From the NCBI RefSeq assembly GCF_000332055.1, contig NZ_ALVZ01000223.1:20219-84218 (forward strand): a stretch of DNA of 64,000 nucleotides. Direction: 5' to 3'. Made by a program: the position numbers and the translations under genes. Origin of the DNA: Xenococcus sp. PCC 7305 (GTDB lineage Bacteria; Cyanobacteriota; Cyanobacteriia; Cyanobacteriales; Xenococcaceae). Shown here piece after piece: positions 52,208 through 61,574 of this stretch. Within the stretch, counting starts at the first letter, position 1. Each line of letters begins with the position of its first letter. Under the pieces are notes generated by a model, which ran no database searches, had not been told where the DNA came from, and worked only from the letters and a program-made list of their open reading frames with translations.

Positions 52208-55200
52208 ATGTTAAGACAGAATTCTGAAGAAGTCTCAAAGCTACAAAAGAAAACTCAAGAAACAATAACGGATGAGCAAATTAAGCAGTACATTGATTTG
52301 GGTATCAAGTATTGTCAATCAAAACAATTTCCTGACGCAGAAGCTTGTTTTCAACAAGTATTACGATGGCAAGCTGATAACGCTGATACTTGGCATCTAC
52401 TTGGAGTTGTGAATGCTCTAAGCAAGCAATATTCAATTGCTATTGAGAATATTGAAAGAGCGATTAAATTAAAGTCAACAGAAGCTATTTTCTATAGTAG
52501 CCTGGGCAATGTTTACTCAGAACAGAAGCAATTATCTCAAGCTATTAAATTTTATAAAAAAGCGATTCGAATAGATAGGCATTACTCTGAAGCCTACAGA
52601 AATCTGGGTGTTGCCTATAAAAAGCTAGAAATGTTGCCTGAAGCTATGCTTAATTATGGCATGGCTTACCAAAAACAAGGCTGTTTTATCCAAGCATTTA
52701 AATACTTCCAGGAGGCTATTAGACTCAAGCCAAATGATGCTATTGCTTATTGGTGTATGGGATGTTTGTTGGATGAGCAAGACAAATTGCCAGAAGCCGT
52801 AGATTATTTTCAGAAGGCAATACAAATTAATCCCAATTTGGTAGATGCCTACAATAGTTTAGGTCAGACAACTAGTAAGTTGCCAGGACAACTTGATAAA
52901 GCTATTGATTACTTCTATAAGGCAATCCAAATTCAACCGAACCATGTTTCTGCTCATCATAGTCTAGGATATGTCTTGCTCCTGTCAGGTAACTTGGCTC
53001 AAGGTTTTTTAGAGTATGAATGGCGATGGCAACTTTCCAATAAGAAATATCGACATTTTAAGCTGCAAGCTCCTATGTGGAATGGTTGTGATATCAAGGG
53101 GAAATCTATTGTTCTTTGGAATGATTCGGGAATGGGTGATGCCATTCAATTTATTCGTTATGCTATGCAACTCAAAAACCAAGGTGCCCAAGTAATTTTG
53201 AGTGTTGTTGATCCATTAGTTTCCTTATTTCAAAATTGTTTGGAGATTACTTTTGAAGTCATAGAATTGAGCAAATGCAACATTTATAGTTACGAATATC
53301 ATGCTTCGCTGATGAGCTTGCCTTGTATTTTTAAGACTGATTTAGATAGTATTCCTGATGGTAATCCATATATTTTTTCTCCTAGTCCTTTGCTCTCTAA
53401 TTGCTTTCTCCCTCCATCAGATACTTATCGAATTGGAATTGTTTGGGCTGGCAACAAGGTTAATACTGCGATGTATAGGAGGAAATCTTGTACGCCAGAA
53501 TTGTTTATAGATTTATTGAATTGTCCGAAGGTCTCTCTCTATAGCTTGCAAGTAGGCGAAGATGCTTCCCAAATTCAGCCTTGGCTAGGAAATGGTCGCG
53601 TTTACGATCTCAGCCCTCTACTCAAGGACTTTGTGGATACTGCTCGTGTAATTGAGCAATTAGATTTAGTGATTACGGTAGACACAGCGGTCGCACATCT
53701 GGCGGGAGCGATGGGTAAACCTGTCTGGGTATTATTACCTTGTGTCCCGGATTGGCGTTGGCTCCTAGAATGCCAAGATAGCCCTTGGTATCCTACCATG
53801 CGGTTATTCCGGCAGCCTAAGCGGGGAGATTGGGCAAGTGTGTTCGAGCAGGTGAAGAAGAAACTTCAAGCTGTTTTGGAAGGAGAATCCCCTATATTTC
53901 CTGTCAAGAGACTTACAATTCAGCTTCAACCAACAAATCATACTGAAATCAAAAAGTTTGAGTTAGGGATTAAGCATTATAAATCAGGTCAAATATCAGC
54001 TGCTCAAAGTTGTTTTCAAGAAGTTTTGCAAGAGCAACCTGATCATGTTATTGCTTACTTTAATTTAGGTGTTATCTACGAAAAACAAAGGGACTGGTCT
54101 AAAGCGTTAAAATGCTATCATAGAGCAATTCAACTTAACCCTAATGATGCTAGATTTCATAGCAATATGGGGAATATTTATCTGAAAAAAGTACAGTTGA
54201 ATCAAGCTTTTGAATGCTATCAGAGAGCGATTAAAACTCAACCTGATTATGTTCAAGCTTATACTAACTTGGGCAAAGTTTATCTAGACCAAGGAAAGTC
54301 AGCTGAAGCTTTTCAATGCAACCAAAAAGCAATTGCACTGAAACCTGATTATGCTGAAGCTCATAGCAACTTGGCTGTTGTCTATCAAGAATTAGAACAG
54401 TTTGACAATGCGATCACCTGTTGTCAAAAAGCAATTTCACTGAAACCTGATTATGCTGAGGCTCATAATAACTTGGCTGTTGTCTATCAAGAATTAGAAC
54501 AGTTTGACAATGCGATCGTCTGTTGTCAAAAAGCAATTTCACTGAAACCTGATTATGCTGAAGCCCATAGAAATTTGGGCATGGCATTATTAATTTTAGG
54601 TAATTTCCAGCAAGGTTTTTCAGAATACGAATGGCGATTGCAAACAGAAAAATATCACTATCTAAAAACTGCTATTTGGAAAGGCGCTGATATTAATGGG
54701 AAATCAATTGTTCTTTGGAATGAGCAAGGACTTGGTGACGCTATTCAATTTGTTCGTTACGCTAAAGAACTCCAGAAACGAGGTGCACAGGTCTTTTTGG
54801 CTGTTCAATCATCATTAATCCCCTTATTTCAAGAATGTTTAAAAAATGACTTTGAACTTGTGGAATTGAGTGCCTGCAACATTTATACCTATGATTGCCA
54901 TGCTTCAATGATGAGTTTGCCGAGAATTCTCAAAACCAATTTAGATAATATTTACAACTCAAACCCCTACATTTTTCCTCCTCAAAAATTACGTTCAGAA
55001 TGCATCTTGCCTTCATCTGAACAGTACCGCATCGGTATAGTTTGGGCAGGCAAAGTTAACACTAAGATATATAGGAAAAAGTCTTGTATACCAGAATTTT
55101 TTATAGAATTACTTGATTTAGGAAATATATCACTTTATAGCTTGCAAGTGGGCGAGGATGCTGACAATATTAAACCCTGGCTCACAAGAAATCGCATTTA

Positions 55201-57052
55201 CGATCTCAGTCCTCTACTAAAAGACTTTGTAGATACTGCCTGTGTGATTGAGCAATTAGATTTAGTGATTACGGTAGATACAGCAGTAGCGCATTTAGCA
55301 GGAGCAATGGGTAAACCTGTCTGGGTATTATTGCCTTTTGCCCCGGACTGGCGTTGGCTACTTGAGCGTCAGGACTCTCCTTGGTATCCCACCATGCGAT
55401 TGTTTCGGCAATCCAAACGAGGAGATTGGGTAAGTGTATTCGAGCAGGTGAAGAAGAAACTGCAAGCTGTTTTAGCAGGAGAAGCACCGATTTTTTCTGT
55501 TGAGGAGGTTAAAACAGGGCTTCAAGTAGAGAAAGTCAAAAGTTTGGTTGAGAAATACACTGGGGGTCAAAAGTGTCTGAAACCAGACTTAAACATTAGT
55601 TCTTTTTCGGTTGTTGTGCCAGTTTTTAACTGTGAAAAACAAATCATAAAAACTCTCGACAGCATTAATATTAGTATTAAGTTTTTCAATGAAAATTTTC
55701 CCCGCTCTCAGGAAGTAACAGCCGAAATAATAGTCGTTAATGATGCTTCCACTGATAACAGCTTATCCCTAGCAACAGAGTTTGCGAGCCAAAACCCATT
55801 AATTAAAATTGTGAACCAACTTAGCAATCGAGGGGCAGCAGCAGCTAGAAATATAGGGACAAAGAACTCTCAGGGCAATATTTTGTTTTTTTGTGATGGG
55901 GATGATCTATTCTTGCCAGAACATATATATATCTGCTTTATGTTGTTACAAGGCAAATCTGAAGGGAAAGCATCTTTCAAGCTTGTTAATGACAATTATA
56001 ACTTGACAATCAACTTTCCAGAAGAGCGTATTGATGTAGTTAGAACAGGTGTCAAAACCGAAGATGAACTCCATCCTTATTGGAAGGCAGCTATCGAGAA
56101 TAGTATTCCTCTCAATTTATGTGTCAGAAGAGAATGTCATGAGTTTATTGAAGGATTTCCTGAAGATGAGATTTATAAAAAAGTAGGAACAGAAGATATT
56201 GCCTATCAACTTGCATTGTCCAGATTTTATAAGATTGTCAAATTTGACCCAAACACCGTTGAATATATTAGGTATCCTGGCAATAATTTTGACAGACAAA
56301 TAACTAAGTTCCAACTACCACCAAATGAGTATCGAGGAAAATCTCACATCGACCCTGTCTCTGCACGAGAAGTGCATAACATAAGAGAGAAAAGATTATT
56401 ATATTTGCGGCATAAACAATATATACAACATTGTCAATTCAAAGGTTATCAATTTACTCAAGATTGGTTTAGTAATAATATTTCTAATTGGCAGAAGTTT
56501 CTAGGAAAGTTTACAAATTTAGCAAAACTAAAATTCTTAGAGATAGGAAGCTGGGAAGGAAGATCGACTTGTTGGTTACTAGATAATATATTGACCCATG
56601 ACTCAGCAAAAATTATCTGTATAGATACATTTAAGGAGATTATAGAGCATCAGAATCCAGAGTTTAAGGATTACCAAGGCGAACAGTCCTTAAGCTCTGT
56701 TGAACTAAGATTTGACTTTAATATTACTAAAACAGGCTCCAATGAGAAAGTCCAAAAAATTGTTGGTAAATCGCAAGAAATATTGCGGAGGCTGCCCCTG
56801 AACACCTACGATTTTCTATACATTGATAGTTCTCATGTGGCCTCTGATATTCTTGAAGATGCTATCTTGGGCTGGGGTTTGGTTAAGGTCAAAGGTCTAA
56901 TTATCTTTGATGATTACAATTGGCCTCAGTTTAAGGATAATCCTAATCAACATCCTAAGATGGCTGTCGATAAATTTTTAAGGGTTTTCACGGATAAAAT
57001 TAAGCTGATTCATAAAGGTCGTCAAGTTATTTTTGAAAAAATTGATAGCTGA
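52208..57052 (+). CDS. Giant TPR / glycosyltransferase / methyltransferase polyprotein
   Basis: The 1614-residue protein is modular. Module A has TPR repeats (~24-260) and a GT9-like glycosyltransferase region (~265-560: LVITVDTAVAHLAGAMGKPVWVLLP near 491). Module B repeats the same plan (~578-1100, second DTAVAHLAGA near 1022) and is clearly a duplicate of A, even at DNA level. A GT-A family 2 domain follows (~1134-1340: SVVVPVFNCEKQI, VNDASTDNS, CDGDDLFLP). Near 1443-1610 is a class I methyltransferase-like domain (LEIGSWEGRSTCWLL, then ICIDTF and FDDYNW). No signal peptide was seen. Such multi-enzyme proteins may build or decorate exopolysaccharide; the acceptor is unknown. The start MLRQNSEE is at ATG 52208. 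Confidence 0.88.
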   Translation: MLRQNSEEVSKLQKKTQETITDEQIKQYIDLGIKYCQSKQFPDAEACFQQVLRWQADNADTWHLLGVVNALSKQYSIAIENIERAIKLKSTEAIFYSSLGNVYSEQKQLSQAIKFYKKAIRIDRHYSEAYRNLGVAYKKLEMLPEAMLNYGMAYQKQGCFIQAFKYFQEAIRLKPNDAIAYWCMGCLLDEQDKLPEAVDYFQKAIQINPNLVDAYNSLGQTTSKLPGQLDKAIDYFYKAIQIQPNHVSAHHSLGYVLLLSGNLAQGFLEYEWRWQLSNKKYRHFKLQAPMWNGCDIKGKSIVLWNDSGMGDAIQFIRYAMQLKNQGAQVILSVVDPLVSLFQNCLEITFEVIELSKCNIYSYEYHASLMSLPCIFKTDLDSIPDGNPYIFSPSPLLSNCFLPPSDTYRIGIVWAGNKVNTAMYRRKSCTPELFIDLLNCPKVSLYSLQVGEDASQIQPWLGNGRVYDLSPLLKDFVDTARVIEQLDLVITVDTAVAHLAGAMGKPVWVLLPCVPDWRWLLECQDSPWYPTMRLFRQPKRGDWASVFEQVKKKLQAVLEGESPIFPVKRLTIQLQPTNHTEIKKFELGIKHYKSGQISAAQSCFQEVLQEQPDHVIAYFNLGVIYEKQRDWSKALKCYHRAIQLNPNDARFHSNMGNIYLKKVQLNQAFECYQRAIKTQPDYVQAYTNLGKVYLDQGKSAEAFQCNQKAIALKPDYAEAHSNLAVVYQELEQFDNAITCCQKAISLKPDYAEAHNNLAVVYQELEQFDNAIVCCQKAISLKPDYAEAHRNLGMALLILGNFQQGFSEYEWRLQTEKYHYLKTAIWKGADINGKSIVLWNEQGLGDAIQFVRYAKELQKRGAQVFLAVQSSLIPLFQECLKNDFELVELSACNIYTYDCHASMMSLPRILKTNLDNIYNSNPYIFPPQKLRSECILPSSEQYRIGIVWAGKVNTKIYRKKSCIPEFFIELLDLGNISLYSLQVGEDADNIKPWLTRNRIYDLSPLLKDFVDTACVIEQLDLVITVDTAVAHLAGAMGKPVWVLLPFAPDWRWLLERQDSPWYPTMRLFRQSKRGDWVSVFEQVKKKLQAVLAGEAPIFSVEEVKTGLQVEKVKSLVEKYTGGQKCLKPDLNISSFSVVVPVFNCEKQIIKTLDSINISIKFFNENFPRSQEVTAEIIVVNDASTDNSLSLATEFASQNPLIKIVNQLSNRGAAAARNIGTKNSQGNILFFCDGDDLFLPEHIYICFMLLQGKSEGKASFKLVNDNYNLTINFPEERIDVVRTGVKTEDELHPYWKAAIENSIPLNLCVRRECHEFIEGFPEDEIYKKVGTEDIAYQLALSRFYKIVKFDPNTVEYIRYPGNNFDRQITKFQLPPNEYRGKSHIDPVSAREVHNIREKRLLYLRHKQYIQHCQFKGYQFTQDWFSNNISNWQKFLGKFTNLAKLKFLEIGSWEGRSTCWLLDNILTHDSAKIICIDTFKEIIEHQNPEFKDYQGEQSLSSVELRFDFNITKTGSNEKVQKIVGKSQEILRRLPLNTYDFLYIDSSHVASDILEDAILGWGLVKVKGLIIFDDYNWPQFKDNPNQHPKMAVDKFLRVFTDKIKLIHKGRQVIFEKIDS
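54338..54565 (+). repeat. Near-identical 102-bp tandem repeat inside the polyprotein gene
   Basis: Units begin at 54338, 54440 and (partial) 54542. Each encodes one 34-residue TPR with KPDYAEAH...LAVVYQELEQFDNAI. Only a few bases differ between copies, indicating a recent expansion or ongoing gene conversion. Confidence 0.92.
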
Positions 57053-57244
57053 ATAATGAGAATTCTTGCATAATTAATGAATCGTATTATATAAAGCTCT
57101 AATTATTATGTATATAGCGATTATTTAAGGTTGCTAAAACAACTAGGAATCGTGATTTTGCAAAGTTTATATTCGAAATTATTATATTTCCCATATCTAT
57201 AAATATCAAATTTAAATCAATAGTAATATCATTCTTTATTCCCA

Positions 57245-58384
57245 ATGGAAATATTTTCTAATCAATCTCTACGCTCAAATACCCATATAGCAATTTTTTC
57301 TTCTACCAAAGTCGGAAATTTTGTTGTCACCACACCACTTTTAAGAGGTCTCAAAGAAAAGTACCCCAATAGCATCATCGACTTTTTTGGCAGTGAAATT
57401 ACTAAGGACTTTGAAGTTCAAAGTTCTTATGTTGACTGGCGATTTTCCCTTTATACGGACAGTTTAAACTTTCTCGAAAGTCTTGCTCAAGCAGTTCGCC
57501 AAAGACGTGAAATTGCTGGTGATTATGATTTAGCGATTAATTGTGATGAGTTTAGTGAAATCAATTTAGTGATTGTTACAGCTATTCGCCCCAAATATAT
57601 AGTAGGCGGAGCCTTATCTCCTGATTTTCGGATTAAGTTAGATGCAAGCCATGATCCTGTGCAAAAAGTCTTGGCAGATTCTAACTGGAATAGTCCTGCA
57701 TTTCTCGAAAGACATCGAGATATTCTTACCAGCAACTATATCGGCGAAATATTCTGTCGTATTGCTTATGTAGAAACCGACTTTTTTAAATTGGAATTGC
57801 CTAGCAAGCTTCCTAAGTTTAAAGTCCCCGATATCTTGATTAGTGTAACAGCCACTCGCTCAGCCAAAATGTGGCCAGTTAGTTATTGGAAAGAGGTGAT
57901 TAACTGGTGTGAACAACAGGGATTAACTGTGGGATTAGTGGGCAATAACCCCAAAATTCAGCAAGCTTTATACTATTCTGGAAATGTTGAGGATGATTTG
58001 CTCAACCAAACTTCTTTGATTGATCTTAGAGGCCGAACATCTTTGGTCGAATTGGCTGGTGCTTTCCGCCAAGCCAGGGCTTGCATTGCTGTAGATTCTG
58101 GGCCTCTACACATTGCAGCAGCAGTTGGTTGTCCCACTGTTGCTATCTTTGGTAATGATGATAATGGCCATGGAGCCAGTCCCATTAGGCTTTGGGCTCC
58201 CAGGCAACCCCACGTTAGAATAGCTCTATCTGAATTTAATTGTACGATCTGCGAGAAGAATTGCTTTAAAAATAAATCTTGTTTATTGGAAAATCATCTT
58301 TGCATGACTCAGCTTCATCCTCAAAAAGTTCTTAATTGTTTGGCTGAATTATCCTATGAACCCTCTATGCTTACTACTCAATAA
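57245..58384 (+). CDS. Glycosyltransferase family 9 (heptosyltransferase-like)
   Basis: The 379-residue protein has the two-domain GT9 plan. The N-terminal half includes SSTKVGNFVVTTPLLRGLKEKYPNS; the C-terminal half includes ISVTATRSAKMWPVSYWKEVI and DSGPLHIAAAVGCPTVAIFG, the nucleotide-sugar region of GT9. The end has a cysteine cluster (FNCTICEKNCFKNKSCL) also seen in GT9 members. It follows the polyprotein after 192 bases in the same direction and may be co-regulated with it. Donor and acceptor sugars are unknown. Confidence 0.9.
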   Translation: MEIFSNQSLRSNTHIAIFSSTKVGNFVVTTPLLRGLKEKYPNSIIDFFGSEITKDFEVQSSYVDWRFSLYTDSLNFLESLAQAVRQRREIAGDYDLAINCDEFSEINLVIVTAIRPKYIVGGALSPDFRIKLDASHDPVQKVLADSNWNSPAFLERHRDILTSNYIGEIFCRIAYVETDFFKLELPSKLPKFKVPDILISVTATRSAKMWPVSYWKEVINWCEQQGLTVGLVGNNPKIQQALYYSGNVEDDLLNQTSLIDLRGRTSLVELAGAFRQARACIAVDSGPLHIAAAVGCPTVAIFGNDDNGHGASPIRLWAPRQPHVRIALSEFNCTICEKNCFKNKSCLLENHLCMTQLHPQKVLNCLAELSYEPSMLTTQ

Positions 58385-58532
58385 AGTTTATTACATCTTT
58401 TCGAACAGGAAACTGCTTGAGTGAAAACTGCTGATTACCTTCAGGTAATAGATACGATTAATATTAGTTGTGTTAAAGTCTTCGCTATTTTTACTTGAGG
58501 TATAGTTGCCAAAGTTTTTTACTGGTCTTATT

Positions 58533-58826
58533 TTAGGCTGCTTCTAATGGAGCCATTGTTAATCCTGCTCTTTTAAGTTGTTGGTGATATAACTCTGCTT
58601 GTTCTTGGGGGCCTACCCAGACTATGGCTTGACCTTCATGGTGGATTTGATTGGTTAGTTCCAAGGCGCGATCGCTACTCATGCCAGGGATATAAGTCAT
58701 CAAGGTTTTGGTGACATGCTGAAAAGTATTGAAATCATCATTGAGAACTATGATTTTATAGTTAGGATAGGTTTTGCGAACAGTTTTTGCAGCTTTTTCC
58801 TTAACTGTTGTTGGGCTAGCAGGCAT
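58533..58826 (-). CDS. clpS: ATP-dependent Clp protease adaptor ClpS
   Basis: The 97-residue adaptor delivers N-degron substrates to ClpAP/ClpCP. It has the family core YKIIVLNDDFNTFQHVTKTLMTYIPGMSSDRA, EGQAIVWVGPQEQAELYHQQLKRAGLTMAPLE. The NDD...T segment that forms the substrate pocket is present. It is monocistronic and convergent with the GT9 gene. Many cyanobacteria have two ClpS paralogues; which one this is cannot be told. Confidence 0.95.
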   Translation of the reverse strand: MPASPTTVKEKAAKTVRKTYPNYKIIVLNDDFNTFQHVTKTLMTYIPGMSSDRALELTNQIHHEGQAIVWVGPQEQAELYHQQLKRAGLTMAPLEAA

Positions 58827-58969
58827 ATTCTAGATTCTCACTTTAATACTAACTATGTGGAACTTATTAAAATTTATTCAATAGTGTAACTATATTTTAA
58901 TATTTTCTTCCAGAAATAATTGGCTTTTTAGACTAAATTCAAGTTTAGTTGTCTTCGCTTGTAAGCTAT

Positions 58970-59764
58970 ATGGAATTATCGATTGGTTGGCTATACCCTA
59001 AATTAATGAGTACTTATGGCGATCGCGGAAATGTCATTTGTGTTCAAAGGCGTTGTCAATGGCGAAATATTGGAGTTTCCATCATACCCCTCGATCGCGA
59101 GGCGGATAGTGCCCAATTTAGCAAGGTAGATATTATTGTTGGTGGCGGAGCTCAAGATCGCCAACAAGAGATTGTGATGCGAGATCTCCAGGGAGCAAAG
59201 GCCGCAGCCTTTAGAAATAAGATAGAATCAGGTACTCCAGGAGTCTTCACCTGTGGTTCTCCTCAACTGTTGGGACGCTATTACGAACCAGCTTTGGGAC
59301 AGAGAATTGAAGGTTTAGGATTATTAGATTTAGTCAGTAAACATCCCGGAATTGAGGCGAATCGCTGTATTGGCAATGTGGTTTTTGAAATCACAGCAAC
59401 TCCTTTAGCGAAGGAATTGCAGGCTCTTTGGGACGAGGACCCAATTATTATCGGCTTTGAGAATCATGGTGGTAGAACCTATTTAGATTCTGTGCAACCT
59501 TTGGGTAAAGTAATTGTTGGTTATGGGAATAATGGGGAAGACAAAACCGAAGGTGCCTTTTATCATAATGCGATCGCAACTTATTCCCACGGCCCCTTGT
59601 TGTCCAAAAATCCCTTCATCACTGATTGGCTAATCAAAACCGCCTTGCAAATCAAATATCAAAAGGAAATAAACCTAAGCAAATTAGATGATTCGGTAGC
59701 TATTGCGGGACGTAAAGCAATGTTGCAACGTCTTGAGTTATCCCAACTGATTGTAACAAAGTAG
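58970..59764 (+). CDS. gatD: Lipid II isoglutaminyl synthase glutaminase subunit (GatD-like class I amidotransferase)
   Basis: From ATG 58970 (MELSIGWLYPKLMSTYGDRGN) the protein is 264 residues. It is a class I glutamine amidotransferase of the CobQ/GatD type: GGGAQDRQQE, the nucleophile cysteine in FTCGSPQLLG, and the catalytic histidine in YSHGPLLSKNPFITDWLI. GatD works with MurT to amidate D-glutamate of lipid II. The MurT partner is not adjacent. CobB/CobQ-type relatives are larger and fused, so GatD is the best call. Confidence 0.87.
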   Translation: MELSIGWLYPKLMSTYGDRGNVICVQRRCQWRNIGVSIIPLDREADSAQFSKVDIIVGGGAQDRQQEIVMRDLQGAKAAAFRNKIESGTPGVFTCGSPQLLGRYYEPALGQRIEGLGLLDLVSKHPGIEANRCIGNVVFEITATPLAKELQALWDEDPIIIGFENHGGRTYLDSVQPLGKVIVGYGNNGEDKTEGAFYHNAIATYSHGPLLSKNPFITDWLIKTALQIKYQKEINLSKLDDSVAIAGRKAMLQRLELSQLIVTK

Positions 59765-59795
59765 CTATTGGGGGCAAAAATTGCCTCTAGATCTA

Positions 59796-59879
59796 TGCAA
59801 TGCAACGCAACTTGCATTAAGATTGCACTTAGTCCATGCAAGTGAAATTGCAAGGCAAACCATTCATTAAACAATTGCA
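59796..59879. promoter_or_regulatory. Cluster of phased TTGCA/TGCAA pentamers upstream of the HTH-like gene
   Basis: Copies stand at 59796, 59801, 59812, 59823, 59837, 59848 (as TTGCAA) and 59875. The intervals 59801-59812-59823 and 59837-59848 are 11 bases, close to one helical turn. This looks like a multi-site operator just before the start codon at 59889. Confidence 0.55.
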
Positions 59880-59888
59880 TCCATAATT

Positions 59889-60638
59889 ATGACTGGACAA
59901 GTGCTAGATCGTAATTCTAATGGGCTTTTAGTTTTGATTATTCCGATGGCATTTGCGATCGTGATTATCTGCCAACTATGGCCAGTATTATTAGGATTAA
60001 CATTTATAATTGTTAGCTGGAAAGCCTGGCAAGGTTATCAATGGCGAAAATGGAGCCAATTAGTCAATCCCTTTTTCAATAACCTGGTTAAAGAAAATCG
60101 AGGTTATCTGACTCCGTTGGATTTGTCATTAAAAGCTGGTCTTAGTTCCAAATCAGCTAAAGCCTATCTAGAAAGAAAAGCAGAAGAATACGGGACACAA
60201 CCTAAAAAAGTCAAAGACAAAGGTGTTGTCTATTATTTCCCTACTGCTAGTGCCTTGGGTCGTATTTTTGACGATAGCGATCCTTTTGGCGATGATTCAG
60301 AAGAAGAAGAAGTTACAACAACCTCGACTTCGCCTCAGTCTATTAGTACTTCATCTACAACTAAAGAGCCCAACTCGGTATCTTTTAAAGAAATTACCCA
60401 ACTCGCTCAAGAAAAAGCAAAAACCGCTACTGCTACATCTACCTTAGACAAGCCTGAAATTCAATCTATGAATCAAGCAGATTTGGCTAAACGTCTGGAT
60501 GTAAATTCGAGTACGGTCGGTCGACAGAAAACAAAATCTGAAGCTGAATTTGCAATCTGGAGTCTTAGTAAAGATCCTGAAGGTATTTCTTGGAAATATG
60601 ATGTGAATACTAATGAATTTGTGCCTAGCGAAGCCTAA
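59889..60638 (+). CDS. Membrane-anchored protein with two helix-turn-helix-like segments
   Basis: The 249-residue protein has two close N-terminal membrane helices (LLVLIIPMAFAIVIICQLW and PVLLGLTFIIVSWKAW). A winged-helix-like segment follows at ~78-125 (YLTPLDLSLKAGLSSKSAKAYLERKAEEYG...GVVYYFPTA), then an acidic and Ser/Thr-rich linker (~130-165), and a C-terminal HTH-like segment (~196-215: NQADLAKRLDVNSSTVGRQK). I do not recognise a named family; similar proteins occur in cyanobacteria. A membrane-tethered DNA-binding protein is one reading. Seven TTGCA/TGCAA pentamers lie just upstream and could be its own operator. Confidence 0.7.
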   Translation: MTGQVLDRNSNGLLVLIIPMAFAIVIICQLWPVLLGLTFIIVSWKAWQGYQWRKWSQLVNPFFNNLVKENRGYLTPLDLSLKAGLSSKSAKAYLERKAEEYGTQPKKVKDKGVVYYFPTASALGRIFDDSDPFGDDSEEEEVTTTSTSPQSISTSSTTKEPNSVSFKEITQLAQEKAKTATATSTLDKPEIQSMNQADLAKRLDVNSSTVGRQKTKSEAEFAIWSLSKDPEGISWKYDVNTNEFVPSEA

Positions 60639-60766
60639 AATCAGTTATCAGTGAACAGCTGGTTTGTAATATCTTGTAGCTTAATCAAATTAATTACAAT
60701 TGGAGACTAGTAAGAGTTATCTTTGCTAGTCTTTTGATTTTATTAACTATTAATTATTGATTTTTT

Positions 60767-61549
60767 ATGAATGATTCTTCTTGGAAATGGCAAGAATGGC
60801 AGGGTTTGCCCTATTTAACTTGTGAGTTATTAAGTTCGTGGCGGCATGGGTTTTTCACTCAGCAATGTTACCCTCATCCTCCTGAAAAATTGGTAACCGC
60901 GCTGGAGCCGAAGGCTGATGTTTATCGAGTTAAACAAGTGCATGGCAATCGAGTCTTGACTCCTCAAGAGATTAGTTCTAAGACTTCACAAGAAAATTTG
61001 GAGCAGCAATTCCCCAATGCAGATGGCATTATGAGTGATTATGAAACACAGGCTCTTTGGGTTGCTAGCGCTGATTGTAATCCGGTGCTGATTGGAGATG
61101 TGGAAACTCGTAAAGTTGCGGCGATCCATGCTGGTTGGCGCGGCACTTCCCAGAAAATTGTTCCAGAGGCGATCGCACTTTTACAGGCAGAGGGTAGTAG
61201 TTTAGAAAATTTGCGAATTGCAATGGGTGCAGCGATCGCAGGAGAAGTCTATCAGGTGACGGAAACTGTCGCAGCAGAAGTTGGTAAAAGTATTACGGAG
61301 CATGAGGAGAAGGAGAAAGTTCTAAATGCTTTGTTTGACATTGAAGATTCTCCTCTGTTAGAGGATTCTCAAGCGGGCAGAGTGAAATTGGATGTGCGAA
61401 GAGTTAATGCGATTCAACTTGAGCAGTTGGGGATTGGTAAAGAACAAATCGCGATCGCGCCTTATTGTACTTATCAACAACCTGAATATTGGTTTTCCTT
61501 TCGTCGCACTAAAGAGAAAAAGGTGCAGTGGTCAGGTATTGTTGCTTGA
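60767..61549 (+). CDS. pgeF: Purine nucleoside phosphorylase-like multicopper family protein (YfiH/PgeF)
   Basis: The 260-residue enzyme of the YfiH/laccase-domain family is now known to phosphorolyse purine nucleosides. It has RVKQVHGNRV (metal His), WVASADCNPVLIGD with the active cysteine, AAIHAGWRG with the second metal His, and the C-terminal YWFSFRRTKEK. Order and length fit the family. It is transcribed from its own region, convergent with the FAD oxidoreductase gene. Older annotations call it a polyphenol oxidase. Confidence 0.92.
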   Translation: MNDSSWKWQEWQGLPYLTCELLSSWRHGFFTQQCYPHPPEKLVTALEPKADVYRVKQVHGNRVLTPQEISSKTSQENLEQQFPNADGIMSDYETQALWVASADCNPVLIGDVETRKVAAIHAGWRGTSQKIVPEAIALLQAEGSSLENLRIAMGAAIAGEVYQVTETVAAEVGKSITEHEEKEKVLNALFDIEDSPLLEDSQAGRVKLDVRRVNAIQLEQLGIGKEQIAIAPYCTYQQPEYWFSFRRTKEKKVQWSGIVA

Positions 61550-61574
61550 AATATCGGGAGAACAATCTATGCTT

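Noticed and set aside
58434..58449. ATTACCT-TC-AGGTAAT hairpin after the GT9 gene
   Set aside because: The two-base loop is too tight and no T-run follows.
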